Shown: positions 1 through 7,065, numbered from the stretch's first letter. The stretch: DNA of 56,667 nt from Actinomycetes bacterium (GCA_022839745.1 JALHJB010000016.1:1-56667), one strand, 5' to 3'. A program made the numbers and translations. The notes: a model not told the origin generated them from the letters alone.

Positions 1-78
1 CCCCTAGAACCGTCGAAAGGCCGGACAGAGACACGACCCGAACGGCGGGGGACGGCTATGCAGCCGTGGTGAATACCT
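1..78 (+). ncRNA. Possible degenerate c-di-GMP-I (GEMM)-like RNA, 5' end outside window
   Basis: Read on the plus strand this stretch has AACC followed by a GAAA tetraloop hairpin (CGAAAG), then GGCCGGAC, CACGACCCGAAC and finally CTATGCAGCCGTGGT. The order recalls the GEMM-I aptamer (AAACC, GNRA-capped P1b, a central GAC..AAGCC..CCCG stretch, then ATGG.AGCCGGGT). The strongly conserved GCAAAGCC core is not intact and the 5' strand of P1 would lie outside the window. The arm ACGGCT-ATGC-AGCCGT (54-69) is a perfect hairpin. No plus-strand gene follows within 440 bases. It could be a decayed aptamer or a chance resemblance. Confidence 0.22.
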
Positions 79-516
79 ATAAAACCGACATAAGATACAT
101 TATCGGGCGTACAGTGATGCAGGGCGGAGAGCGGCCTGTCCCTCTGGGTGTTCGGATGACTACCGTAGCCAGTGCACCTCGCGTGGATGCAGCGCCACCC
201 GTGCGTGCTCGTGGCGCGTGTGCATGGCAATCGGACTCACGCCGCTGATATCACGGTGCTCTGCGTCAACAGCGCTGCCACGACGATGGCCACGTGTCTC
301 TCACGCGCTTGTTCGCGAACCGGATGCACTACGAACGCTGTGCTGTGCGCGTCCACGCCTGACGGGCGGTTTCCGCTACCCTGGACATCACCTGCTGATC
401 GTAGAGGCCTTAGAGGGCCTTGTATGGCTTCAGACCGCACCACACAGTGACTCCGTGCGCGGTGCCCTCGGGCCTTCCTGGCCCACCAGGTGCCGTGGTC
501 ATGGTCCCGGAAGATC
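79..516. other. Non-coding stretch without a supportable gene
   Basis: No reading frame here has a plausible ribosome binding site or a recognisable protein. An AT-rich patch (about 70-110) stands out from the GC-rich surroundings. Just beyond the pgaC stop codon there are short GC-rich self-complementary stretches (for example GGGCC-TTCCT-GGCCC near 468-482) that could help end the pgaC transcript, but no T-run follows. Confidence 0.5.
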
Positions 517-1776
517 TCAGTCGGCGGTACGCGGGGTTCTCCAGGTGCCCGGACCGTGCGGCTTGAACCAGCCTGCCGGCGTAGCGATCACCGTGATCAC
601 TGACATCTGGATCCAGTAGATCAGCGGGTACAGCACCGCCCATGGATAGAATCGCAGGACCTCCCGGTCGTAACGACTATCCATAAGTACACCCGTACCC
701 AATTGGATCAGCGCGGCGGTCCCGATGATCATGCCCCACCACATCGGGAACGGAGTGGCGCCGAGGAGCGGTGCGCCGGCTGCCCAGGTGACGATCCACA
801 TGATGCTGAGCACCACGAAGCAGTAGGCCCAGAGGATAGATGCTGTGGCCTCGACGTACACCGGAAACAGCCGGCGGTTCTTCCAGCTCGTCCAGATCCG
901 GAGATTGCGGTGCAGCACCTGTGCGAGTCCCCGGGCCCATCGTGCCCGCTGGTTCCAGAGTGCGCGGACGGTCGGCGGCACCTGCATCCGGACCATCGCG
1001 CGTGGCTCGTACCTGACGTCGTAGAACTTGGCCTGCAGCTCCCAGGACGTGGCGATGTCCTCGGTCGCGCAGTCGTGTACGAACAGCCCGACATCCTCGA
1101 GCGCGCTCTTGCGGTAGAGCGCCATCACTCCTGAGACGGTCATAACGCGTCCCCAGACGACCTGAGCGCGCTTCAGCAGCGAGATGATGGACGAGAACTC
1201 CACGGCCTGGATCTTGCCGAGCAGCCGGTCGGTATTGCGGACCCTTGGGTTGCCCGTCACGGCGGCAAGTCTGGGGTTGCGGACGAAGTGAGGTGCCATC
1301 CAGCGCAAAGCGTCTGGGTCAGGTGTGGAGTCGGCGTCAAGCACCATGATGAGTTCTCCGGTTGCGACCGCCATCGCGTCGTTAAGCGCCAGGGCCTTGC
1401 CCTCGTTCACGCGCTTGTCGATCAATGTGAGGCGCTCATCGTAGAGGAACTCACTCGCCCGCTCGACCGTCTCGTCGGTCGAGCCATCACTTATGACGAT
1501 CACCTGCAGATGCGGGTAGTCCAGCGCCAGGACTCCAGTGATGGTGCGGTCGATCATCTCGCCTTCGCAATGCGCTGGCACGATCACCGTGACTGCGGGG
1601 AGTTCGGCGTCATCGACGCGATAGTAGTCGAGGTCGGCCTTGCGCTCACGCCTGAACGCGTAGATCACCGCTGTCATGGCCCACATGATCGAGGTGAACA
1701 GCGGGTACCACGCGAAGAACGCGGTGGCGATCAGGTAGAGCGGGCTGATGCTGATGGACTGAACGACCTCCAGCAT
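517..1776 (-). CDS. pgaC: Poly-beta-1,6-N-acetylglucosamine synthase PgaC/IcaA-type family 2 glycosyltransferase
   Basis: A 419-residue membrane glycosyltransferase predicted to polymerise UDP-GlcNAc into the biofilm polysaccharide PNAG and move it across the membrane. An N-terminal hydrophobic segment spans about residues 10-42. The GT2 domain follows, with VIVPAHCE (about 64-71), DGST (97-100), the DADS nucleotide/metal motif (147-150), TED (238-240, catalytic base region) and QRARW (276-280), the processive Q-x-x-R-W motif. Several C-terminal membrane segments (about 305-330, 343-362, 378-397) end in a GTWRTP stretch typical of PgaC. I chose the ATG at 1776 because GGAG lies 8 nt upstream and it overlaps the preceding pgaD-like stop as TGATG, implying coupled translation. 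An upstream in-frame ATG at 1794 is possible. PgaC/IcaA is favoured over cellulose or hyaluronan synthase by the C-terminal signature and the two-TM partner. Confidence 0.88.
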   Translation of the reverse strand: MLEVVQSISISPLYLIATAFFAWYPLFTSIMWAMTAVIYAFRRERKADLDYYRVDDAELPAVTVIVPAHCEGEMIDRTITGVLALDYPHLQVIVISDGSTDETVERASEFLYDERLTLIDKRVNEGKALALNDAMAVATGELIMVLDADSTPDPDALRWMAPHFVRNPRLAAVTGNPRVRNTDRLLGKIQAVEFSSIISLLKRAQVVWGRVMTVSGVMALYRKSALEDVGLFVHDCATEDIATSWELQAKFYDVRYEPRAMVRMQVPPTVRALWNQRARWARGLAQVLHRNLRIWTSWKNRRLFPVYVEATASILWAYCFVVLSIMWIVTWAAGAPLLGATPFPMWWGMIIGTAALIQLGTGVLMDSRYDREVLRFYPWAVLYPLIYWIQMSVITVIATPAGWFKPHGPGTWRTPRTAD

Positions 1777-2162
1777 CAGACAGACTCCATGCACGGCACG
1801 ACAGCGGGGCGGGCGACCTTGCTGTGGGCGCTCCCCTCTCCGTGCGCCTCGAGAACGATGAACCGGTCACTCGAGGAGATTTCGTGACGTACCGGAACGC
1901 CCGAGCTGTCGCGATCGTACGCGTACTCGACGGCACGGCTGGAGCGCCTCGGTCCCTTGCGTCGCGTCAGCGCCACATTCCATCTGATCCAGAGCATGGT
2001 CATCACGATGGTCACCGCGTCGATGATCATCACGATGATGAGACCCATCATCTGCGACCTGCTCGGGCCGACGATAAGCGCATTGCACCACAACCACACG
2101 AACGCCAGCCACCCGAAGACCGCAAGCAGGATCTGGACGAGTTCATCCAGGGCGCGCTTCAT
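1776..2162 (-). CDS. PgaD-like small two-TM partner of PgaC
   Basis: A 128-residue protein with two adjacent hydrophobic segments at about residues 9-30 and 38-60, then a basic stretch (LTRRKGPRRSSR) and a hydrophilic C-terminal tail. Size, topology and position directly before the synthase match PgaD, the subunit that with PgaC forms the c-di-GMP-responsive PNAG synthase in Gram-negatives. Sequence conservation in this family is weak, so the call rests mainly on topology and context. The ATG at 2162 follows a strong GGGGGAGGGACCC ribosome site, which rules out longer starts. Its TGA overlaps the pgaC ATG. The arginine-rich segment after the second membrane helix is the plausible ligand-facing part. 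An unrelated small membrane protein cannot be excluded. Confidence 0.6.
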   Translation of the reverse strand: MKRALDELVQILLAVFGWLAFVWLWCNALIVGPSRSQMMGLIIVMIIDAVTIVMTMLWIRWNVALTRRKGPRRSSRAVEYAYDRDSSGVPVRHEISSSDRFIVLEAHGEGSAHSKVARPAVVPCMESV

Positions 2163-2231
2163 GGGTCCCTCCCCCAAGATCAGTGCAGCAGAAGACAGCG
2201 AACACGAGCACATGCCGTCTGCACATTCAGA

Positions 2232-2247
2232 TGTGATAAGCATCACA
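2232..2247. promoter_or_regulatory. CRP/FNR-family-like operator upstream of the pga operon
   Basis: The 16-mer TGTGATAAGCATCACA is an exact match to the CRP-type consensus TGTGA-N6-TCACA, with the inner T-A positions also symmetric. It lies 70 bp upstream of the pgaD-like start codon in a 176-bp intergenic region. Position and perfect symmetry suggest a regulator of the CRP/FNR superfamily acting on the pga genes. No such regulator is encoded in the window and a clear -10/-35 pair was not identified. Confidence 0.5.
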
Positions 2248-2280
2248 CAATGGCAACCTGTGGATACAAGCTACAAGCGA

Positions 2281-2310
2281 AGAGGCCGCGCGTCAAGCTG
2301 CGCGGCCTCT
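2281..2310 (-). terminator. GC-rich hairpin after uraA
   Basis: AGAGGCCGCGC pairs perfectly with GCGCGGCCTCT across an 8-nt loop, 28 nt beyond the uraA stop codon. The minus-strand tail after the stem begins TTCGCTTG, so there is only a weak T-run. It probably marks the 3' end of the permease transcript and insulates it from the pga genes. Confidence 0.5.
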
Positions 2311-2338
2311 GTTCATGGTGCGTTTTGAGCGAGGGGGG

Positions 2339-3640
2339 CTATGCTGTCGCGGCTTCCTCCTGTAGGTCGCCTGAGAAGTCAGGCGAGTCGACTGCAAGCC
2401 CCTTCGACTCCTTTGGGAGGATGAGGTTGAGCAGGATGCCAACGAATGTCGCGGTCGCCATGCCCGGCAGGACATAGTCGCCGAGCGGGATGGTCGTCCC
2501 GGTGGTCTCCATGCCGATGCCGATGACCAGAACAACGCTGGAGAGGATCAGGTTGCGGCTGTGGCTATAGTCGATCCCGCTCTCCACGAGCATCCGGAGA
2601 CCCGAGCTGGCGATCAGCCCGAACAGCAGCAGGGATATGCCGCCCATGACGGGAGTCGGGATCGACTGGATGAGGAACTTGAGCTTCGGCACGAATCCAC
2701 CGATCACGAACGCGAACGCACCCGCATACCAGAAGATCTGGGTCGCGTAGACCTTGGTGACCGCCATGACGCCGATGTTCTCCGCGTACGTGGTCGACGG
2801 CGAGCCGCCCACCATGGCGGAGAGCGCCGTTGCCAGGCCATCGCCAGCAAGCGACTCGGGCAGAAGCGGCGTGAAGTCCTTGCCCACGATCTCCTGAACC
2901 ACGAGCAGATGGCCGATGTGCTCGATGATCACCACAAGCGCCACCGGCGCGATGATCAGGATGGCGCCGAGGTCGAACTCGGGGAACACGAGCGTGGGAA
3001 GTCCGATCCACGGAGCATCGAGCACGGGCTGGAAGTCCACCAGGCCCATGAATGCAGCGAAGACGTAGCCGACCACGACGCCAAGCAGCACCGGAATCGT
3101 GGACAGGAAGCCCTTGAAGTAGCTGGAGAAGACGATAGCGGCACCAAGGGTCACCAGTGCCACCAGCAGGAACTTGATGTCGAACGTGTCGCCACCTGCC
3201 TTGAGGGCCATGTTCACCGCCGTCCCCGCGAGTCCGAGGCCGATGACGATCACGACGGCGCCAACGAGCGCGGGAGGCAGCACATGGTTGAGCCAACCGC
3301 TCCCCACAGCCTTGATGATCAGTGCGACCACCACATAGAGCAGGCCACCGACCACCAGACCGCCGAGAGCCGCGGGGATGCCTTTGGTGCTCGCGACCGC
3401 GGCGATCGGGCCGATGAACGCGAACGAGGAGCCGAGATAGCTCGGAATCTTGTTCTTCGTGAGGATCAGGTACAGGATCGTGCCCGCGCCAGAGGTCATG
3501 ATGGCAAGTGACGGGTCGAGCCCGGTCAGGATCGGCACCAGGACCGTTGCCCCGAACATCGCCATCAGGTGCTGGAGCGCAAGCGGGATCGCCTGCAGGA
3601 CAGGCAGTTTCTCGTCAGTCTGAACTACGCGCTGTGCCAC
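2339..3640 (-). CDS. uraA: Uracil/xanthine permease, NCS2 family (UraA-like)
   Basis: A 433-residue polytopic permease that imports uracil, or possibly another nucleobase, with protons. About 14 hydrophobic segments run from residue 15 to 415. Substrate-site residues of UraA are present at the expected places: E240 and H244 in IEHIGHL, and E287 in TTYAENIG; the E. coli UraA equivalents are E241, H245 and E290. The start is a GTG at 3640 with AGGGGG 7 nt upstream. It begins 9 nt after the stop of the AzgA-type permease, so both are read from one transcript driven from beyond 5005. A xanthine or general nucleobase specificity remains possible, but the match is closest to uracil permeases. Confidence 0.9.
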   Translation of the reverse strand: MAQRVVQTDEKLPVLQAIPLALQHLMAMFGATVLVPILTGLDPSLAIMTSGAGTILYLILTKNKIPSYLGSSFAFIGPIAAVASTKGIPAALGGLVVGGLLYVVVALIIKAVGSGWLNHVLPPALVGAVVIVIGLGLAGTAVNMALKAGGDTFDIKFLLVALVTLGAAIVFSSYFKGFLSTIPVLLGVVVGYVFAAFMGLVDFQPVLDAPWIGLPTLVFPEFDLGAILIIAPVALVVIIEHIGHLLVVQEIVGKDFTPLLPESLAGDGLATALSAMVGGSPSTTYAENIGVMAVTKVYATQIFWYAGAFAFVIGGFVPKLKFLIQSIPTPVMGGISLLLFGLIASSGLRMLVESGIDYSHSRNLILSSVVLVIGIGMETTGTTIPLGDYVLPGMATATFVGILLNLILPKESKGLAVDSPDFSGDLQEEAATA

Positions 3641-3649
3641 GTACGCCCC

Positions 3650-5005
3650 CTAGCCCACGAACTTCTGGATGACGGGCATGATGAAGTCGAGCACAAAGAG
3701 GCCGGCCGTGACGTACATCAGCCAGTGGACCTCCTTCGCCTTGCCGTGCAGCAGCTTGATGATCACGAAGCTGATGAAGCCGAGGCCGATGCCGTAGCTG
3801 ATGCTGTAGGTCAGCGGCACGGCAACAATGGTGAGGAACGCGGGGAAGGCGTTCTCGAAGTCGGTCCAGTCGATGTCCTTGATGGCGGACATCATGAAGA
3901 AGCCGACGACGATCAGAGCGCCGGCAGTGATCGCGGGTGCATTCGCGACCATGCCGATCAGCGGTGAGAGGAACGCCGTGAGCGCGAACAGAATACCGGT
4001 GACGACCGGCGTGAGGCCGGTGCGGCCGCCCTCGGCGACGCCGGCGGCGGACTCGACGTAGGTGGTGATGGAGCTCGCACCGAAAAGCCCGCCAACGGCC
4101 GCGGCGATCGAGTCGACCGCAAGGATGTTGCGGACGCCCGGGACCTTGCCGTCGTCACCCACGAAACCCGCCTGCTCGCCAACGGAGATCACCGTGCCCA
4201 TGGTGTCGAAGAAGTCCGTGAGCATGAGCGCGAACACGAAGAGCAGCATCGTCGGGGTGAACACCTGGAGGAGCGCCATCGAGCTGGTGCCCTCCGGGGT
4301 CTGGAACGGTGCGAAGAACGTGCGGAAGTCCAGCGGTGCGACTACGCCGCTGGGCAGCGCGGTGACCTTGAACAGCAGTGCGGCGACCGTGGCTACGACG
4401 ATGCCCCACAGGATGCTGCCCTTCACCTGGAGCGCCATGAAGGCGAAAATGGCGACGAGGCCGATGAGGGTCACCCAGACCGCCGGCTGGCTGAAGTCGC
4501 CAAGGGTCAGCAGCGTGGCCTCGCTGGCCACGACCAGGCCGCCCGACTTCAGGCCGATGAACGTGATGAAGAGACCGATGCCAACGCCGATCGCCCGCTT
4601 GAGGTTGAGCGGGATGGCGTCCATGATCGCTTCGCGCAGGCCCGTCATCACAAGCAGCAGGATGATGAGGCCCTCGACGAAGACGACCGCCATGCCGACC
4701 TGCCATGGTACGCCCGCGCCCAGCACGATGCTGAATGCGACCACGGCGTTGAGCCCCATGCCGGACGCGAGCGCGAGCGGCCGGTTGGAGATGAGGCCCA
4801 TGGCGATGCACATCAGGGCGGCGCCGAGTGCGGTGGCCGTGGTGAGTGCCGGGATCCAATCGGCTGCCGCATCACCGAACATCGCTGAGAGGATGCCGGG
4901 GTTGACGAAGATGATGTAGGCCATCGTCATGAAGGTGGTGATCCCTGCGAGGATCTCTACCTTCAGACTGGTCCCTCGCTCGTTGAACTTGAAGAACGTA
5001 TCCAT
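3650..5005 (-). CDS. Adenine/guanine/hypoxanthine permease, AzgA/PbuG-type NCS2 transporter
   Basis: A 451-residue inner-membrane purine permease. The N-terminus carries the hallmark ERGTSLKVEILAG followed by TFMTMAYIIFVNP (about residues 9-36), and ASGMGLNA, DFFDTMGT and SSITTYVESAAG-type motifs of the AzgA/PbuG/PbuO group follow. At least 12 membrane segments are visible. The ATG at 5005 has AAAGG 7 nt upstream. It is the first gene of a two-permease operon with uraA, giving purine plus pyrimidine base salvage. The leader (5006-5150) can fold and may regulate it, but no known purine aptamer was found. Whether the main substrate is guanine, hypoxanthine or adenine cannot be decided from the sequence. 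Confidence 0.9.
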   Translation of the reverse strand: MDTFFKFNERGTSLKVEILAGITTFMTMAYIIFVNPGILSAMFGDAAADWIPALTTATALGAALMCIAMGLISNRPLALASGMGLNAVVAFSIVLGAGVPWQVGMAVVFVEGLIILLLVMTGLREAIMDAIPLNLKRAIGVGIGLFITFIGLKSGGLVVASEATLLTLGDFSQPAVWVTLIGLVAIFAFMALQVKGSILWGIVVATVAALLFKVTALPSGVVAPLDFRTFFAPFQTPEGTSSMALLQVFTPTMLLFVFALMLTDFFDTMGTVISVGEQAGFVGDDGKVPGVRNILAVDSIAAAVGGLFGASSITTYVESAAGVAEGGRTGLTPVVTGILFALTAFLSPLIGMVANAPAITAGALIVVGFFMMSAIKDIDWTDFENAFPAFLTIVAVPLTYSISYGIGLGFISFVIIKLLHGKAKEVHWLMYVTAGLFVLDFIMPVIQKFVG

Positions 5006-5043
5006 GCATCAGCCTTTCGTAGTCGTCGGTGATTGCGGGTGGC

Positions 5044-5075
5044 GCTCCAATGGGCGGGCGTGCCGTTGTTGGAGC
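5044..5075 (-). promoter_or_regulatory. Structured leader element upstream of purine permease gene
   Basis: GCTCCAA (5044-5050) and TTGGAGC (5069-5075) form a perfect 7-bp stem about 40 nt before the start codon, closing an 18-nt GC-rich internal region. The surrounding minus-strand RNA (about 5020-5110) is rich in further complementary pieces. The arrangement is what one expects of a leader controlling a permease, but it does not match the purine, PreQ1 or guanidine aptamer consensus. Confidence 0.3.
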
Positions 5076-5151
5076 AAGGCGTCATGCCGATGCGGCCATC
5101 CCCCCTCTCGCCGGTCCGGAGATGATCCGCTTCTGTGGATACAAAGGTATG

Positions 5152-5180
5152 GAGGCCGCGCATAACAGGCGGCCACTCCT
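5152..5180 (-). terminator. Hairpin after dut
   Basis: GGAGGCCGC (5152-5160) pairs with GCGGCC-a-CTCC (5170-5180) 20 nt beyond the dut stop codon. The following minus-strand sequence is ATACCTTTGTAT, a modest T-rich tail. It likely ends the nrdR-redoxin-dut transcript before the permease operon. Confidence 0.5.
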
Positions 5181-5199
5181 CCCGGGATGGCGTCGGCTC

Positions 5200-5652
5200 T
5201 CACACACCGGTGCTGCCAAAGCCACGCTCCCCTCTCTCTGTGGGGTCAAGTGAGGTGACTTCGACCAGCTCCGCGCGCTCGACGCGTTGGATGACCAGTT
5301 GCGCCACCTTGTCGCCGCGCTCGATCCGGAGGGGTGTGACCGGGTCGAGGTTGATGGCGACGAGCTTGATCTCGCCCCGGTAATGACTGTCGATGAGCCC
5401 GGGCGTGTTGACGAAGGAGAGCCCGGCTCGGAGTGCGAGGCCGCTGCGTGGCTGCACGAAGCCCGCATACCCCGCTGGCAGCGCCACAGCCAACCCGGTG
5501 GGGACCAGTGCGCGTTCGAACGGAGCGAGGACAACGGATTCGGCGGCGAAGAGGTCGAGACCGGCGTCGCCCTCGTGCGCGTACGTGGGCAGCGGCAGCT
5601 CCGGGTCGAGCCGGGTGACGGCTACGGTGAGAGGCGAGGTTGCGTGACTCAT
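5200..5652 (-). CDS. dut: Deoxyuridine 5'-triphosphate nucleotidohydrolase (dUTPase)
   Basis: A 150-residue trimeric-type dUTPase that hydrolyses dUTP to dUMP and pyrophosphate, keeping uracil out of DNA and feeding dTMP synthesis. All five family motifs are visible: AGLDL (motif 1, about 30-34), PRSGLA (2), GLIDSHYRGE (3, with the catalytic Asp), RGDKVAQLV (4) and the C-terminal Gly/Arg-rich arm ERGFGSTG (5). The ATG start lies 2 nt after the stop of the redoxin gene, so it is co-transcribed with nrdR and the redoxin. Length and motif spacing are those of a normal, complete enzyme. Confidence 0.95.
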   Translation of the reverse strand: MSHATSPLTVAVTRLDPELPLPTYAHEGDAGLDLFAAESVVLAPFERALVPTGLAVALPAGYAGFVQPRSGLALRAGLSFVNTPGLIDSHYRGEIKLVAINLDPVTPLRIERGDKVAQLVIQRVERAELVEVTSLDPTERGERGFGSTGV

Positions 5653-5654
5653 CG

Positions 5655-5900
5655 TCAGTGTGCCAACACCGCGCGAAGGTCCGAGGCGTCGGGCGCCTCT
5701 CCGCGCCAGCCGACGACCTCGCGTCCGGATGAGTCCGTGACGACGATGGCGGGCGTCTCATCGACTCTTAGAGACGAGGCCTCCGCGTAGCCTGTGGGAT
5801 CGGTGATGTCGTAGACGAACACATTGGCTACGCCATCAACCGCGCGTAAGGCAGCGGGACACTCAGGGCAGTCGTCCCGGATGAACAGCTTCACATCCAC
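5655..5900 (-). CDS. Small glutaredoxin/thioredoxin-like protein with CPEC active site
   Basis: An 81-residue single-domain redoxin. The start MDVKLFIRDDCPECP places C11 and C14 as a CxxC pair at the end of the first beta strand, followed by a helix, a second strand (VFVYDITD) and the cis-Pro-type segment ETPAIVV. These are the features of glutaredoxin or NrdH folds. It sits between nrdR and dut, so a role in passing electrons to ribonucleotide reductase or a related thiol enzyme is a reasonable inference; it is not proven. The GTG at 5900 has AAGGA 7 nt upstream; an in-frame GTG two codons later is an alternative. Confidence 0.75.
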   Translation of the reverse strand: MDVKLFIRDDCPECPAALRAVDGVANVFVYDITDPTGYAEASSLRVDETPAIVVTDSSGREVVGWRGEAPDASDLRAVLAH

Positions 5901-5915
5901 TCGGTAGTCCTTCGC

Positions 5916-6392
5916 CTAGTCGGTACTCGCAGCACGCCGTCGTCTGCCGCTCAAACGCGTGAGTTCTGCGGTGAAGCTATCCAGATCGTTGAACTCCTTG
6001 TACACCGATGCGAACCGGATGTACGCGACCTTGTCCAGGTCAAGGAGACGCATGAGCACCATGTCTCCCAGACGTTTGGCGGGTATCTCATACTGCATCG
6101 CGTTGTGCAGTTCGGTCTCGATGTCGTCGATGAGCGCTTCGAGGGCACTCGGTGATACTGGCCGCTTGGCGGTTGCGACAACGAGGCCCCGAAGGAGCTT
6201 GCCCCGGTCGAACGGCTCGGTCGATCCATCCTTCTTGACGACCATGAGCGGCATCTCTTCACGACGCTCGTACGTGGTGAAGCGCTTTGCGCAATCGAGG
6301 CACTCACGCCGGCGACGAATAGCGTCCTGGGACTCGGAGTCCCGGGAGTCGACGACCTTGGTCTCGTTGTGGCCGCAGAACGGGCACTTCAT
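5916..6392 (-). CDS. nrdR: Transcriptional repressor NrdR
   Basis: A 158-residue repressor of ribonucleotide reductase genes that senses ATP/dATP. The N-terminus is the zinc ribbon MKCPFCGH.....C..C (Cys3, Cys6 and the ECLDC pair near 31-34), followed by RFTTYER and an ATP-cone domain (about 49-139, VVKKDG..EPFDRGKL). The ATG at 6392 follows GGGGGA with 8-nt spacing; upstream in-frame codons overlap the promoter and were rejected. It heads an operon with a redoxin and dut, all serving dNTP supply. Its own promoter contains two candidate NrdR boxes, implying autoregulation. No nrd reductase gene is in the window. Confidence 0.96.
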   Translation of the reverse strand: MKCPFCGHNETKVVDSRDSESQDAIRRRRECLDCAKRFTTYERREEMPLMVVKKDGSTEPFDRGKLLRGLVVATAKRPVSPSALEALIDDIETELHNAMQYEIPAKRLGDMVLMRLLDLDKVAYIRFASVYKEFNDLDSFTAELTRLSGRRRRAASTD

Positions 6393-6401
6393 GAGAGCGT
6401 C

Positions 6402-6447
6402 CCCCACATCTTGGCTTGCGCAAAGACTAGCACACAAGATATGGGGC
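6402..6447. promoter_or_regulatory. Pair of candidate NrdR boxes
   Basis: CCCCACATCTTG (6402-6413) and CAAGATATGGGG (6435-6446) are an inverted pair with one mismatch and centres 33 bp apart, about three helical turns. The 16-mer at 6432-6447 (ACACAAGATATGGGGC) agrees with the NrdR box ACACWATATATWGTGT at 12 positions. The right box sits between the -35 and -10 elements and the left box just after the predicted start of transcription, ideal for repression by a tetrameric repressor. Confidence 0.5.
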
Positions 6448-6452
6448 GACAA
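6424..6452 (-). promoter_or_regulatory. Promoter of nrdR operon
   Basis: On the minus strand TTGTCG (6447-6452) and TAGTCT (6424-6429) are separated by exactly 17 bp and the -10 is preceded by TGC (extended -10). Transcription would start near 6417, about 25 nt before the nrdR ATG. Confidence 0.6.
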
Positions 6453-6566
6453 TGCGCGAATGCGGAGCGGGAGACGGTCGCGAGGATCGCCTCCAGGCAG
6501 GCAATACGGCGCTGAAGGCGGGTCACGATCACCTGTGGATCAAGCGAGTGTCAGGTGGTGGTACGG

Positions 6567-6980
6567 CTATCGGGATGCGATCGCGACCGAACCATCGAAC
6601 TGAGCGGGAACCTGTAGGATCTGCCCCTCGTGGATGGTGGCGGACCCTAGCGCGTTGGACTCCTTGATCAGCGCGACCGTTTCGGCGGTGCTGAGACCGG
6701 CAACGGGATAGCTCTGCGCCAGCGTCCAGAGCGTCGCTGCCTCAGAGACGATGACCGGGGTCCAGGCATCGGGCCGCGGCGGCGCAGGCTGCACCGCGCT
6801 GGAAAGCGCTATGACAACGGCGGCGCACGCGAGCAGGACGAAGAACGCGATCCTACCGAGACGCGCCACCTCGTAGCGACGAATCGAGGTTCGCCGGATG
6901 TGACCCGAACGTGTTTGCGGACGCGTGCCCGGGTGGTCGTGGTGGTCCGCGTGCGTCTGGAGTGCGAGTGTCGCTGCCAT
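6567..6980 (-). CDS. LysM membrane protein, YneA-like candidate SOS cell-division inhibitor
   Basis: A 137-residue protein with a basic N-terminal region, one membrane segment (about 42-62, IAFFVLLACAAVVIALSS) and an extracytoplasmic LysM domain (about 74-128, starting VIVSEAATLWTLAQ and ending GQILQVPAQ). LysM binds peptidoglycan. Size, topology and divergent pairing with lexA are as in Bacillus YneA, which delays division during the SOS response. The promoter has TTGCGT-17 bp-TATCAT with a LexA box filling the spacer and a second box downstream, so induction on LexA cleavage is expected. The ATG at 6980 follows GGGAGGACACG. The N-terminal His-rich cytoplasmic extension (THADHHDH) is unusual. 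A role other than division arrest remains possible. Confidence 0.72.
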   Translation of the reverse strand: MAATLALQTHADHHDHPGTRPQTRSGHIRRTSIRRYEVARLGRIAFFVLLACAAVVIALSSAVQPAPPRPDAWTPVIVSEAATLWTLAQSYPVAGLSTAETVALIKESNALGSATIHEGQILQVPAQFDGSVAIASR

Positions 6981-7044
6981 CGTGTCCTCCCTCGTGGTCT
7001 ACGCGTCGACCCTACCGTGCGGGTCTGACATCGAAACGTGACCA

Positions 7045-7058
7045 CGAACATGTGTTCG
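7045..7058. promoter_or_regulatory. LexA box 1
   Basis: CGAACATGTGTTCG matches the Gram-positive/actinobacterial SOS consensus CGAAC-N4-GTTCG exactly. It lies downstream of the predicted start of the LysM gene transcript. Confidence 0.85.
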
Positions 7059-7065
7059 TACGCAC

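Noticed and set aside
66..248. A 60-codon plus-strand frame after the GEMM-like sequence
   Set aside because: No ribosome site, Ala/Arg/Pro-rich low-complexity product and no recognisable motif.
311..320. GTTCGCGAAC palindrome that recalls a LexA half-site pair
   Set aside because: The half-sites are in reversed order (GTTCG then CGAAC) with no spacer, so it is not a CGAAC-N4-GTTCG SOS box.
5006..5040. GACTACGAAAGG near the permease start, recalling the 3' end of a purine riboswitch
   Set aside because: The conserved P1 and loop sequences of the purine aptamer are missing.
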